Notes: generated by a model from the sequence alone, not told the origin. A stretch of 64,000 nt of DNA from Paeniglutamicibacter psychrophenolicus (GCF_030812255.1 NZ_JAUSSH010000003.1:124001-188000), one strand, 5' to 3'; positions 36,410 through 45,695 are shown, numbered from the stretch's first letter. Translations and numbers: made by a program.

Positions 36410-38365
36410 GTGGCTCAAATTAATTCCGGCGGTCCTTCCCGTGCCGAGAAACTCGTCAGTCTCACCTATGCGTTGATCAATACCCCGCACGGGTATTCCA
36501 AGCGTGAGTTGCGCAAGATCGTTGACGACTACCAGGGGCTGAACGACGCCGCCTTCGACAGGAAGTTCGACCGGGACAAGAGGGACCTTCGCGAGATGGG
36601 CGTTCCGGTTAAGACCCTGGGCACCGGATCCGACGAACGCTACCTGATCGCCCCCGAAAGCTACAGGCTGCCCGAAGTCAGCTTCAGCACCGAAGAAGCC
36701 GCGGTGCTGGGCCTGGCGGCGCAGCTATGGAAAGACACCGACCTGGAATCCTCCGCCGCCAGGGCCAACGGCCGGCTCTCGGCCGGCCTGGAAGACACCG
36801 GGCACGGGGTCCGGTTCACCGAATACGTCCCGCGCCTGCACGCCGCCGGACCGGCCTTCGCCGCCTGCCTGGAAGCGGTCTGGGCACACCAGGTCGTCTC
36901 CTTCGAGTACTTCGATGCGCAGGGCCGCACCAGCGAACGCACCATCGATGCCTGGGGGATCGGATCCCGCTTCGGGAACTGGTACCTGGTGGGCCTGGAC
37001 CACAAGCGCCAGGACGTGCGGATGTTCCGGCTTACCCGCATCCTCAGCCCCATCCACACCGGCAAGGCCCACGACACCCGCCCCGCCGGGTTCTCCATGG
37101 CCCAAACCCTGGGCCGGCTGGATCCCGACATCGCCGGGCAGACCGCCAGGATCTCGGTGGCCAAGGACACCGGCTGGGCCCTGCGCTCCCGTGCCGCATC
37201 CATTACCCCGGGCCAGGCCCGCGACGAACTTTCCCTGCAATTCCACGATCTCATGGCCCTGGCGGCCGATGTGGCCAAGCTTGGCGCCAACGCCCGCGTG
37301 CTGGAACCGCCCTCGCTGGCGGCCGTGGTGCGCCGGAAGCTCGACGGGGCGCTGGCGGCCTCAAACCTCCCGGTTCCCGACTACAAGCTCGGCAAGCGCC
37401 GCAACGCCGGCCGGCCGCCCTCGACCGAGGCCGTGGCCCGGAACCTGGACATCATTTCCTACGTGGCCAGCCACGGTTCACCAAGCGTTGTGCAAACGGC
37501 CACCCACTTCGGGTTGACTGAAAAGCAGCTGCTGGCCCACCTGCAAACCATCATGATGTGCGGGGTGCCCAACGGCTTGCCCGACGAACTGATCGACGTG
37601 GAATGGGAGGCCGGCACCATCAGCATCAACAACGCAGAGGCCCTCAACGCACCGATCAGGCTCAGCCTTCCCGAGGCCGCGACCATGCTTGCGGGACTGG
37701 CCTCGCTACGTGGGCTCCCAGGATTCGAACACGCTGCTGCCGTCGATTCCGCGCACGCGAAGCTGCAGGCCGCCGCCGTCGGTTTCGAGGGCCTGGAAGC
37801 GGTTTTGTCCATCACGCTGCGTTCCGCCGAGGAAAACGAGATCCATGCAACCCTGGCCCGGGCGATCCGCGAACGCCGGGTTGTCGAGCTGACCTACTAC
37901 AGCGCCTCCAGCGATGCCGTCACCGTCCGGCGGGTCGAACCGATCCGGCTCCTGGAGAACGCCGGCCGCCAGTACCTTCGCGCCTTCTCGATCCCCAACG
38001 ACGAGATCCGGTCCTTCCGCATCGACCGGATCCAGTCCGCGACCCTCCCCGGGACTCTCTTCGACTTCGATGCGCAGCGGCACGAGGACGAGGCCGACAT
38101 CTTCTTCACCCCCGGTCCCGCCGACGAGCTCGTGGTGCTGGGCTTTGCCCCGCGGCTGGCAGCCCTGGTGGAGGAATATGCACCGGAGAGCTGGGCCAAG
38201 GCCGGGGAAGAGCACATTGCCGAGATCCGGATGCCATCCACCTCGACCATGCCGGGCATGGTCGCCTACCACGGCGGGGACCTGCGGGTCATCGGCCCCG
38301 ATTCCCTGCGCGCCGAGGTCGAGACCTGGCTTCGTGCGGCAGTCGACTCCCTGGAAGTGAAGTAG
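36410..38365 (+). CDS. pafBC: PafBC, fused WYL-domain transcriptional regulator
   Basis: A 651-residue fusion of PafB and PafC, each a winged-helix plus WYL-domain protein. The first half begins 'SRAEKLVSLTYALINTPHGYSKREL' and has its WYL block in 'VVSFEYFDAQGRTSERTID'. The second half begins near 330 with 'RNLDIISYVASHGSPSVVQTATHFGLT' and has 'VVELTYYSASSDAVTVRRVEP'. Together they activate the RecA-independent DNA-damage response; a natural fusion was crystallised from Arthrobacter. GTG at 36410 has TAATCT seven bases upstream and no ribosome-binding site, pointing to a leaderless mRNA. Confidence 0.94.
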   Translation: MAQINSGGPSRAEKLVSLTYALINTPHGYSKRELRKIVDDYQGLNDAAFDRKFDRDKRDLREMGVPVKTLGTGSDERYLIAPESYRLPEVSFSTEEAAVLGLAAQLWKDTDLESSAARANGRLSAGLEDTGHGVRFTEYVPRLHAAGPAFAACLEAVWAHQVVSFEYFDAQGRTSERTIDAWGIGSRFGNWYLVGLDHKRQDVRMFRLTRILSPIHTGKAHDTRPAGFSMAQTLGRLDPDIAGQTARISVAKDTGWALRSRAASITPGQARDELSLQFHDLMALAADVAKLGANARVLEPPSLAAVVRRKLDGALAASNLPVPDYKLGKRRNAGRPPSTEAVARNLDIISYVASHGSPSVVQTATHFGLTEKQLLAHLQTIMMCGVPNGLPDELIDVEWEAGTISINNAEALNAPIRLSLPEAATMLAGLASLRGLPGFEHAAAVDSAHAKLQAAAVGFEGLEAVLSITLRSAEENEIHATLARAIRERRVVELTYYSASSDAVTVRRVEPIRLLENAGRQYLRAFSIPNDEIRSFRIDRIQSATLPGTLFDFDAQRHEDEADIFFTPGPADELVVLGFAPRLAALVEEYAPESWAKAGEEHIAEIRMPSTSTMPGMVAYHGGDLRVIGPDSLRAEVETWLRAAVDSLEVK

Positions 38366-38367
38366 CG

Positions 38368-38727
38368 ATGTTGCCGTGGTGGTTTTGGGTCCTCCTGTGG
38401 ACCGTCCTGGCATTGGCCACGCTGCTCTTCCTGGTGCTGGCCGGGATCAGGCTCTTTCGCGGCTTCATGGCACTGGCCCACGAGGTCGGCGAGGCCATGG
38501 ACAGCAGCGGCGCCTCGATGGATGCCGAAGCGGAGGACCGCGACTACCCCGAGCCATCCGACAGGACCCCGGCCGGGGTGGCCGCACTGTTCCAGGATCC
38601 CGATGCCGCACGCCAGGGATACGAGGCAGGCAAGCTTCGGCGGGCCACCGCCCGCCGCAACACACGCGTGAAGCGCAAGGCCCTGCGCGGACAACCCCAG
38701 CGCGTAAGCGATTTAGAACTCTTCTGA
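38368..38727 (+). CDS. Small membrane-anchored protein of unknown function
   Basis: A 119-residue protein with one N-terminal membrane helix (MLPWWFWVLLWTVLALATLL onward, about residues 4-28). An acidic stretch follows, then a very basic C-terminus (RRATARRNTRVKRKALRG). There is no recognised domain. It starts two bases after the pafBC stop and ends 34 bases before tatA, so it lies in the same transcription unit. The layout (short anchor, long cytosolic tail) suggests a scaffold, but no function can be assigned. Confidence 0.8.
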   Translation: MLPWWFWVLLWTVLALATLLFLVLAGIRLFRGFMALAHEVGEAMDSSGASMDAEAEDRDYPEPSDRTPAGVAALFQDPDAARQGYEAGKLRRATARRNTRVKRKALRGQPQRVSDLELF

Positions 38728-38761
38728 CGTAGACTTAACTCGATTGAAAGGTAGGTTCCCC

Positions 38762-38986
38762 ATGGGTGGAATCCAAGGATGGCATCTGGTCATCATCGTA
38801 ATTTTGGCGCTGCTACTGTTCGGTGCCCCGAAGCTTCCCGGTTTGGCACGCTCCGTCGGCCAGTCCCTGCGCATCTTCAAGTCCGAGGTCCGCCAGATGA
38901 AGGACGACGACAAGGCTCCTGCTGCCGGCGACGAAACCGTCGAGGGCAAGATCGTTGATCCCGACCGTCGTGAGAACAACGCCTAA
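38762..38986 (+). CDS. tatA: Sec-independent translocase subunit TatA
   Basis: A 74-residue pore-forming subunit of the twin-arginine export system. One membrane helix ('WHLVIIVILALLLFGAPKLPGLARSVGQ', about 7-22) is followed by the FGAPKLP hinge, an amphipathic helix and an acidic tail. GAAAGGTAGG upstream is the ribosome-binding site. It is six bases from tatC; no tatB is seen in the window, as is common in actinobacteria where it lies elsewhere. Confidence 0.95.
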   Translation: MGGIQGWHLVIIVILALLLFGAPKLPGLARSVGQSLRIFKSEVRQMKDDDKAPAAGDETVEGKIVDPDRRENNA

Positions 38987-38992
38987 TATTTC

Positions 38993-39829
38993 GTGAGCGA
39001 ACAAGAAGCTGCTGCCAGCAAGGGGCGGAAGAAAAATCCCGAGGGCCGCATGGCCTTGAAGGAACACCTGGTCGAGGCCAGGAACCGTCTCTTCATATCG
39101 CTGATTGCCCTGGTGTTGGGAACGGTCGGAGGGTTCTTCCTCTATGACAACGTCCTCGAGCTGATCATCGCGCCGGTGCGCGCATACGGCGGCGAAGTCA
39201 ACTTCACCTCCGTGATGGCACCCTTCGACATCATGCTCAAGACATCGCTCCTCTTGGGCTTGGTCTTCTCCGCGCCCATCTGGATCTACCAGCTCTGGGC
39301 CTTCATCGTCCCGGGCTTGAAGAAGAAGGAACGCAACACCGCCATCGGCTTCGCCGCCGCGGCGGCACCGCTGTTCATCCTCGGCGTGGGCATGGCCTAC
39401 TGGGTGCTTCCGCACGCCCTGAAGTTCTTCATCTCGCTGACCCCGGAAAACGCGCAGTCCTGGCTCACCACCGACACCTACCTCCCGTTCGTGTTCCGCC
39501 TGCTGATCGCCTTCGGACTGGCCATGCTGGCCCCGGTGCTGATGGTGGGGCTGAACATGGTCGGAGTGCTCAAGGCCAAGCTGATCATGAAGCACTGGCG
39601 CATCACGGTCTTCCTCATTGCCCTCGTGGCAGCCATGGCGGCACCCGGCGGCGATGCGATCACCATGTTTGCGCTGGCCGGCCCGCTGTTCGTGACCTTT
39701 GCGACGGCAACGCTGATCTGCCACCTGAACGACAAGAAGCGCGACAAGAAGCGTGCACAACTCGAGGCGGAAAACGCCGCCAACGCAGGCGAGGGGTCCA
39801 GCATTCCCGACTCGCCGGATCTTCCATAG
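38993..39829 (+). CDS. tatC: Sec-independent translocase subunit TatC
   Basis: A 278-residue membrane protein with six membrane segments, the receptor for twin-arginine signal peptides. It begins with a Lys-rich cytosolic stretch and 'MALKEHLVEARNRLFIS'. Also present are 'APFDIMLKTSLLLGLVFSAPIWIYQLWAFIVPGL' and 'AMAAPGGDAITMFAL' (the APGGD loop). The GTG start follows tatA closely, so the pair is cotranscribed. The tail is charged and probably cytosolic. Confidence 0.96.
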   Translation: MSEQEAAASKGRKKNPEGRMALKEHLVEARNRLFISLIALVLGTVGGFFLYDNVLELIIAPVRAYGGEVNFTSVMAPFDIMLKTSLLLGLVFSAPIWIYQLWAFIVPGLKKKERNTAIGFAAAAAPLFILGVGMAYWVLPHALKFFISLTPENAQSWLTTDTYLPFVFRLLIAFGLAMLAPVLMVGLNMVGVLKAKLIMKHWRITVFLIALVAAMAAPGGDAITMFALAGPLFVTFATATLICHLNDKKRDKKRAQLEAENAANAGEGSSIPDSPDLP

Positions 39830-39833
39830 GAAC

Positions 39834-39860
39834 GCCCGCGTCCGCAACACGGACGCGGGC
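39834..39860. terminator. Hairpin between tatC and the helicase gene
   Basis: GCCCGCGTCCG (39834-39844) pairs exactly with CGGACGCGGGC (39850-39860) around the 5-base loop CAACA. There is no T-run, so termination may be partial. Confidence 0.6.
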
Positions 39861-39892
39861 GCACCTACTACCCTCCTGAAAGGGGTCGCAGC

Positions 39893-42688
39893 GTGAGCAT
39901 GCCGGCCGAGCGATACACCGCAGCCAAGGAACAACCGCAGGAGAAGGGAACCGGGCTTTCCGAGTTCCGCGCCACCCTGGGCTTCGACCTTGATCCCTTC
40001 CAGGAAGAGGCCTGCCGTGCCGTTGCCACCGGTTCCGGTGTGCTGGTCGCCGCCCCGACGGGCGCGGGAAAGACCGTGGTCGGCGAATTCGCCATCTTCC
40101 AGGCGCTGCGTTCCGGCCGCAAGGCCTTCTACACCACACCCATCAAGGCGCTGAGCAACCAGAAGTATTCCGACCTCGTGGCCACCTACGGCCCCGAGCG
40201 GGTCGGGCTGCTCACCGGGGACATGACCATCAACGGCGAGGCCGAGATCGTTGTCATGACCACCGAGGTGCTCCGCAACATGCTCTACGCGGACTCCGAC
40301 ACCCTCGACTCGCTCGGCTACGTGGTCATGGACGAGGTCCATTACCTGGCCGACAAGTTCCGCGGGGCCGTGTGGGAAGAAGTGATCATCCACCTGCGCG
40401 ACGACGTCCAGGTGATCTCGCTGTCGGCCACGGTCTCCAACGCCGAGGAGTTCGGCGGCTGGCTCGACACCGTGCGCGGTGACACCAGCATCATCGTCTC
40501 CGAGCACCGCCCCATCCCCTTGTTCCAGCACGTCATGGTCGGCGGCCGGCTGCTTGACCTGTTCGCCGAGGACGTGTCCTTCGACCAGGTCGCCAATGCA
40601 CCGGAGCGCGCCGCGGAGGTCAACCCCGAACTGACCAAGATGGCCCACCGCTCCATGGCAGGCCCACGCTCGCAGCGTGGCCGCTCGCGCCGTGGCGGGG
40701 GATCCTGGGGGGCGCAGCGCGAGCAGCTCAGCACCCGGGTTTCGCGCCCCGACATGATCATGGCCCTTGACCAGGCAGGGCTGCTGCCCTCGCTGGTGTT
40801 CATCTTCTCCCGCAACGGCTGCGACGCGGCCGTTTCGCAATGCGTGCGTTCGGGCCTGGCCCTGACCACCATCGCCGAGGCCACCGAAATCGAGCAGAGC
40901 ATCGACCTGGTGGCGCACAAACTGCCGCCGGACGACCTGGAGGTGCTGGGCTTCTGGCCATGGCGCGAGGGCCTGATGCGCGGCTTCGCGGCCCACCATG
41001 CCGGGTTGCTGCCGATCTTCAAGGAAGTCGTCGAAGACCTCTTCGTCCGCGGCCTGGTCAAGGCCGTGTTCGCTACCGAAACCCTGGCCCTGGGCGTGAA
41101 CATGCCCGCCCGTTCGGTGGTCATGGAAAAGCTGGAGAAATTCAACGGCGAATCACACGTGGCCATCACCGCGGGGGAGTACACCCAGCTGACCGGCCGC
41201 GCCGGGCGCCGCGGCATCGACGTCGAGGGGCACGCGGTGGTGCTGTGGCAGCAGGACACCGACCCGGCCGCGGTGGCCGGGCTCGCCTCGAAGCGGACCT
41301 ACCCGTTGAACTCGAGCTTCCGTCCCACCTACAACATGTCGCTGAACCTGACCTCGCAATTCGGCAGGGAACGGGCCCGCGGCATCCTGGAGACCTCCTT
41401 CGCCCAGTTCCAGGCCGACCGCTCCGTGGTGGGCATGGCCCGCCAGGTCCGCTCCCGCGAGGAATCGCTGGCGGGGTACAAGAAGTCGATGACCTGCCAC
41501 CTCGGGGATTTCACCGAGTACGCGGTGCTGCGGGCCGAGTTGTCCACGGCCGAAAAAGACGCGGCGAAAACCATATCCCGGCTGCGCCGCGCGTCGGCGA
41601 CCGAATCCCTGGAATCCCTGGTCCGCGGCGACATCATCGAGGTCACCGGCACCCGGCGGCTCGGGCGCTGCGTGGTCATCGAACAGGATTCGGCCTGGAA
41701 CGACCCGCGCCCCACGGTGCTGACCGAGGACAAGCACATCCGCCGTGTCGGCGTCCAGGACCTCAACGGCCCGGTCGAGGTCATCTCCCGGATCCGGATC
41801 CCCAGGGGCTTCACCGGGCGCAGCCCCAAGGAACGCAAGGACCTGGCCGCCTCGCTGCACAACGCGCTGGCCGAGTCCCGCCCGCCGCGCGAGGACGCCC
41901 CGGAATACAGGTTCACCGGCAGCGACGAGGAGGAAGCCCGCATCACCCAGCTGCGCGCCACCCTGAAGGCCCATCCCTGCCACGGGTGCCCGGAACGCGA
42001 GGACCACGCCCGTTGGGGCGAGCGCTACTCCAAGCTCTTGCGCGACACCAACAAGCTGCGCTCCCAGATCAGCGGCCGCACCAACACCATTTCCAAGACC
42101 TTCGACAAGGTGGCCAAGGTGCTGGAGGACTTCGAGTACCTGGTGCCCGCGTCCGACGACCTGGGCCAGGCCCAGATCACCGCCGCCGGGCAGCGGCTGC
42201 GCCGCATCTACGGCGAACGCGACCTGCTGACCTCGCTGGTCATGGAGACCGGGGCCATGAACGAAATGACCGCGGAGGAGCTGGCCGGGTTCATCTCCGC
42301 CCTGGTCTTCCAGGCGCGGCGCGAAGACCACGGGCCCGACCCGCGCATGCCCACCGCGAAGATCCAGATTGCCTGGGAGACGGCGGTGAACCTGTGGTCG
42401 CGGCTCTCGGATGTCGAGGCGACTGCCGGACTGCCCGAGACCGCGGCCCCGGATTCCGGGCTGATCTGGCCGATCTACAAGTGGGCGCGAGGCTCGGACC
42501 TGCGCGAGTGCCTGCGCGGCACGGACCTGGCGGCCGGGGACTTCGTGCGCTGGGCCAAGCAGGTCATCGACGTGCTGGACCAGCTGGCCAAGATCCCCGA
42601 CCTGGATGCGGGATTGGCCCGGTCCTGCAACCGCGCGGTCCAACGCGTCCGCCGCGGGGTCGTCTCCTATTCAAACGTGGTCGATTAG
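39893..42688 (+). CDS. helY: Ski2/Mtr4-like DEAD/DEAH RNA helicase
   Basis: A 931-residue superfamily 2 helicase. Walker A APTGAGKT is at about 54-61, DEVH at 146-149, motif III SAT in 'VISLSATVSN', and motif VI in 'QLTGRAGRRGIDVEG'. The C-terminal part matches the Ski2/Mtr4 ratchet and DSHCT regions. Actinobacterial relatives are called HelY; a role in RNA turnover is inferred from the eukaryotic relatives. The GTG start follows GAAAGGGG at about 10 bases. A basic Gly/Arg patch ([14 protein letters not shown]) interrupts the region between the two RecA domains. Confidence 0.92.
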   Translation: MSMPAERYTAAKEQPQEKGTGLSEFRATLGFDLDPFQEEACRAVATGSGVLVAAPTGAGKTVVGEFAIFQALRSGRKAFYTTPIKALSNQKYSDLVATYGPERVGLLTGDMTINGEAEIVVMTTEVLRNMLYADSDTLDSLGYVVMDEVHYLADKFRGAVWEEVIIHLRDDVQVISLSATVSNAEEFGGWLDTVRGDTSIIVSEHRPIPLFQHVMVGGRLLDLFAEDVSFDQVANAPERAAEVNPELTKMAHRSMAGPRSQRGRSRRGGGSWGAQREQLSTRVSRPDMIMALDQAGLLPSLVFIFSRNGCDAAVSQCVRSGLALTTIAEATEIEQSIDLVAHKLPPDDLEVLGFWPWREGLMRGFAAHHAGLLPIFKEVVEDLFVRGLVKAVFATETLALGVNMPARSVVMEKLEKFNGESHVAITAGEYTQLTGRAGRRGIDVEGHAVVLWQQDTDPAAVAGLASKRTYPLNSSFRPTYNMSLNLTSQFGRERARGILETSFAQFQADRSVVGMARQVRSREESLAGYKKSMTCHLGDFTEYAVLRAELSTAEKDAAKTISRLRRASATESLESLVRGDIIEVTGTRRLGRCVVIEQDSAWNDPRPTVLTEDKHIRRVGVQDLNGPVEVISRIRIPRGFTGRSPKERKDLAASLHNALAESRPPREDAPEYRFTGSDEEEARITQLRATLKAHPCHGCPEREDHARWGERYSKLLRDTNKLRSQISGRTNTISKTFDKVAKVLEDFEYLVPASDDLGQAQITAAGQRLRRIYGERDLLTSLVMETGAMNEMTAEELAGFISALVFQARREDHGPDPRMPTAKIQIAWETAVNLWSRLSDVEATAGLPETAAPDSGLIWPIYKWARGSDLRECLRGTDLAAGDFVRWAKQVIDVLDQLAKIPDLDAGLARSCNRAVQRVRRGVVSYSNVVD

Positions 42689-42779
42689 GACCACGCTCTC
42701 CCGGGCCCGGCCCGGCACCTGTTGGATCGAAGCACGCCGAGGGATTTTCGTGCGTGCCGGCTTAAAGCAAAGGTAAGAA

Positions 42780-44399
42780 ATGTCTGTTGAGTTGTACCGC
42801 AATGGTTCCATCTATTCCCCGGCCGATCCCTTTGCCACCGCCATGCTGGTCGAGGACGGCACCGTGGCGTGGATCGGGACCGAATCCGCCGCCGGCGCGC
42901 TGCTTGATGCGCGGATGACGGAGATCGACTTGCAAGGCGCACTCATCACCCCGGCCTTCGTTGACTCCCACGTCCACCTGGGTTCGCTCGGTGCCTCGCT
43001 CAACGGACTGGACCTGGGCGATGCCCGCAGCACCGGCGAGGTCCTCGAGGCCGTCGCCGCGGCGGCGGCGCAGGGCAGCGGCATGCTCTTCGGTGCCGGC
43101 TGGGACGAATCGACCTTCGGCGACGGCACGCTGCCCACCAGCGAGCAGCTGCAGCAGGCGGCTCCCGACCGCGAGGTCTACCTGGCGCGCGTCGATGTGC
43201 ATTCGGCCCTCATCAGCCCCAAGCTGGCCATGCGCTTCGGCCTGTCCGAAGGTCCCGAATACACCGGTGCCCTGGTCCGCGGGGAGGCCCACGGGCGCAT
43301 CCGGGATGCGATCATCGCCTTTGACGAAGCCACCAACACCGAAAACCGCAATCGCGCCTTGGCGCACCTGGCCTCCACCGGGCACGGAACGGTCGTGGAG
43401 ATGGCTGCCGGGCAGATCTCCGGCCGCGCGGACCTCGAGGCGCTGCTTGCCCGCACCGATGCGGAGAAGGCCGCAACACCCGAGGTCTTCGCCTACTGGG
43501 CGGAACTCGTGGGCACCGAGGACGAAGCCCGCACGCTGCTGGCCTCGTTCAATTCCGCAGCGGTCGTCGGACTGGGCGGGGACCTGAACATCGACGGTTC
43601 GATCGGTTCGCGCACCGCGTTGCTGCGCGAGGACTACGCCGACGCCGCCGGCGAACGGGGCACCTCCTACCTTGGCGTCGAACAGATCAGCGCACACGTC
43701 GCGGCGTGTTCGCTGGCCGGGATCCAGGCTTCCTTCCACGTCATCGGCGATGCCGGTCTCGACGTGGCACTCGAGGGCTTTGCCAAGGCAGCCGAATCCG
43801 TGGGACTGGCCAAGGTCCAGGCCGGGCGGCACCGCCTGGAGCACGTGGAAATGGTCGATGCGGCCGCACGCGGCCGCATGCTGGACTTCGCCCTGACCGC
43901 ATCCATGCAGCCGGGCTTCGACGCGGCCTGGGGAGGGGCAGGGGGGCTGTACACCCAGCGCCTGGGCGATGCCCGGGCGGCGGGCATGAACGGTGTTGGA
44001 CAGTTCCTCTCGGCCGGGGTCCCGGTGGTCATCGGCTCCGATGCCCCTGTCACCATGGTCAGCCCGTGGGCAGCCGTGAAGGCCTGCCTGGAACTGAGCG
44101 ATCCACAGGCACGGATCTCGGCCAGGGCGGCATTCATGGCCCACACCCGCTCCGGTTTCCGTGCCCTGGGATCGCCGAACCCGATGGCGGGGCAGTTGGT
44201 CAACGGCGCCGAGGCCACGTTTGCGGTATGGGATGCCGCCGAACTTTCCGTGCAGACACCGGACCTCCGTGTCTCGTCCTGGAGCACCGATGCCCGCGCC
44301 GGCACCCCGATGCTCCCGGTGCTGGAAGACGAGCTGCCCAATTGCCTGCGCACGGTGCGTGCCGGCAACGTGATTTTCGACGCGATGGGCGAAGCCTAG
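42780..44399 (+). CDS. Amidohydrolase family protein (YtcJ-like)
   Basis: A 539-residue metal-dependent hydrolase. The composite beta-sandwich flanks a TIM barrel with the metal-binding 'PAFVDSHVHLGSLG' (HxH), a conserved 'QASFHVIGDAGLDVALEG', and 'VIGSDAPVTM' with the catalytic Asp. YtcJ-type proteins hydrolyse exocyclic amides or esters; the substrate is unknown. GTAAG lies just upstream of the ATG. It follows the helicase by about 90 bases on the same strand and is closed by a hairpin. Confidence 0.88.
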   Translation: MSVELYRNGSIYSPADPFATAMLVEDGTVAWIGTESAAGALLDARMTEIDLQGALITPAFVDSHVHLGSLGASLNGLDLGDARSTGEVLEAVAAAAAQGSGMLFGAGWDESTFGDGTLPTSEQLQQAAPDREVYLARVDVHSALISPKLAMRFGLSEGPEYTGALVRGEAHGRIRDAIIAFDEATNTENRNRALAHLASTGHGTVVEMAAGQISGRADLEALLARTDAEKAATPEVFAYWAELVGTEDEARTLLASFNSAAVVGLGGDLNIDGSIGSRTALLREDYADAAGERGTSYLGVEQISAHVAACSLAGIQASFHVIGDAGLDVALEGFAKAAESVGLAKVQAGRHRLEHVEMVDAAARGRMLDFALTASMQPGFDAAWGGAGGLYTQRLGDARAAGMNGVGQFLSAGVPVVIGSDAPVTMVSPWAAVKACLELSDPQARISARAAFMAHTRSGFRALGSPNPMAGQLVNGAEATFAVWDAAELSVQTPDLRVSSWSTDARAGTPMLPVLEDELPNCLRTVRAGNVIFDAMGEA

Positions 44400-44401
44400 G
44401 C

Positions 44402-44429
44402 GGACCGGGGCTTCCCCGCCCCCGGGTCC
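44402..44429 (+). terminator. Hairpin after the amidohydrolase gene
   Basis: GGACCGGGG (44402-44410) pairs with CCCCGGGTCC (about 44420-44429) with one bulged G. ATAAAAGG follows rather than a T-run. Moderate support as a terminator. The stretch from here to 44562 shows nothing else I can assign. Confidence 0.5.
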
Positions 44430-44562
44430 AGATAAAAGGCGTTTTGGCAAGGTCGAAATCAAAGTGTTTGCGCGAAGCCGCGTCAAGTTCCTTGAATGCT
44501 GGTCAGCCCGCCATATACCGGTTGACCTGATTGAATTCGCGTAGCCAGTGGTCCGGAAACGG

Positions 44563-44590
44563 TTGACAGCTAAAAACTGGACGGTAGGCT
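44563..44590 (+). promoter_or_regulatory. Strong sigma-70-type promoter
   Basis: TTGACA (44563-44568), a 16-base spacer, and TAGGCT (44585-44590). The -35 is a perfect consensus, rare in this window. A start site would fall at or just before the GTG at 44598. Confidence 0.65.
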
Positions 44591-44597
44591 GTTACCA

Positions 44598-44807
44598 GTG
44601 TCTGATCCTTCGATCCGGCTTACCGGTATTCCGGTCCGCAAGAACAAATTGACCCCGTTGGCATTAGATAACACCTTCTTGGCCGCTCGTCGGCCGGGAG
44701 GGACGGACCGAAGCCGCGGGGTCGATTTGTGTGCCCTGCCGGTTGGTCGAATCGTCTTGCGCGTCACACGGCGGGGAGCCGGGTTTCGGGGGAGCGGTTG
44801 CGTATAA
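44598..44807 (+). CDS. Possible leaderless small protein (69 aa), or 5' part of a leader RNA
   Basis: The frame starts at GTG seven bases after the -10 of the promoter above, the spacing seen at leaderless genes in this window. It encodes MSDPSIRLTGIPVRKNKLTP and ends RRGAGFRGSGCV. Codon third positions are only modestly GC-rich and no domain is recognised, so the coding call is weak. The transcript could instead be a regulatory RNA or the long 5' UTR of the mannosyltransferase. From its end to 44934 I see only a TATAAT (44803-44808) lacking a -35, and GAAAGGG before the next gene. Confidence 0.3.
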   Translation: MSDPSIRLTGIPVRKNKLTPLALDNTFLAARRPGGTDRSRGVDLCALPVGRIVLRVTRRGAGFRGSGCV

Positions 44808-44934
44808 TTGTGCACTGACCCCCACCCGATCCCTGAAACCAGTCGCAGCGGGTTAACGCTACGCGGCACGTTGGTATCTGGCCCCTTGCGGCCTTCTTCC
44901 GCGGATCGTTCCATCAGCAGAAAGGGACTGCCGC

Positions 44935-45663
44935 GTGCGCGTAGTCACGATCATTCCGACCTACAACGAGCTTGAATCGCTGCCCATCACCGTGGGCCGC
45001 TTGCGTGCCGCGGTGCCTGATTCGGATGTCTTGATCGTTGACGACAATTCCCCGGACGGCACCGGCGCCCTGGCAGACAAGATGGCTGCCGAGGACAACT
45101 CCATCCACGTCATGCACCGCACGGGCAAGGCCGGCCTGGGCGCCGCCTACCTGGCCGGGTTCCGCTGGGCCTTGGACGCCGGGTACGACGTCCTGGTGGA
45201 GATGGATGCCGATGGCTCACACAAGCCCGAGCAGCTTCCCCTGCTGCTGGCGGAAATCCCCAAGGGCGCTGACCTGGTCATCGGTTCGCGCTGGGTCAAG
45301 GGCGGCTCGGTCGTGAACTGGCCGCTGCACCGCAAGATGATTTCCCGCGTGGGCAGCTTCTACTCCCGCACCATGTTGGGCGTGAACCTGCGCGACATCA
45401 CCGCCGGCTTCCGCGCATTCCGCCGCGAGACCCTCGAGGCCCTGGACTTCAACGCCATCGAGTCGGTGGGCTACGGCTTCCAGGTCGACATGACCTTCCG
45501 CGTGGCCCAGCTGGGCAAAAAGATCGTCGAGGTGCCGATCACCTTCGTCGAACGCGAGCTTGGCGTCTCGAAGATGAGCGGAAACATCGTCGTCGAGGCG
45601 ATGCTGAACGTGACCCGGTGGGGCCTGAGCGCCCGCTGGAAGAAGCTCACCGGACGCAAGTAG
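44935..45663 (+). CDS. ppm1: Polyprenol-phosphate mannose synthase (GT2)
   Basis: A 242-residue GT2 enzyme that makes polyprenyl-phosphate mannose from GDP-mannose, the donor for lipoglycan and protein mannosylation outside the membrane. 'IIPTYNELESLP', 'LIVDDNSPDGTGALAD', the catalytic 'VEMDADGSHKPEQLP' and 'IGSRWVKGGSVVNWP' match Dpm1/Ppm1. No acyltransferase or membrane domain is fused to it. The GTG start has GAAAGGG upstream. It converges on rbpA. Confidence 0.92.
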   Translation: MRVVTIIPTYNELESLPITVGRLRAAVPDSDVLIVDDNSPDGTGALADKMAAEDNSIHVMHRTGKAGLGAAYLAGFRWALDAGYDVLVEMDADGSHKPEQLPLLLAEIPKGADLVIGSRWVKGGSVVNWPLHRKMISRVGSFYSRTMLGVNLRDITAGFRAFRRETLEALDFNAIESVGYGFQVDMTFRVAQLGKKIVEVPITFVERELGVSKMSGNIVVEAMLNVTRWGLSARWKKLTGRK

Positions 45664-45695
45664 CACCCGCCGGCGCATCCCGGATGCGGCCGGAC

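Noticed and set aside
36314-36410. Longer start for PafBC at 36314
   Set aside because: The extra 32 residues are encoded by the terminator hairpin and promoter region and do not resemble PafB; GTG at 36410 with a -10 seven bases upstream fits better.
44803-44808. Consensus TATAAT before ppm1 as its promoter
   Set aside because: No acceptable -35 lies 16-18 bases upstream. It may be chance or a weak promoter, so it is mentioned but not called.
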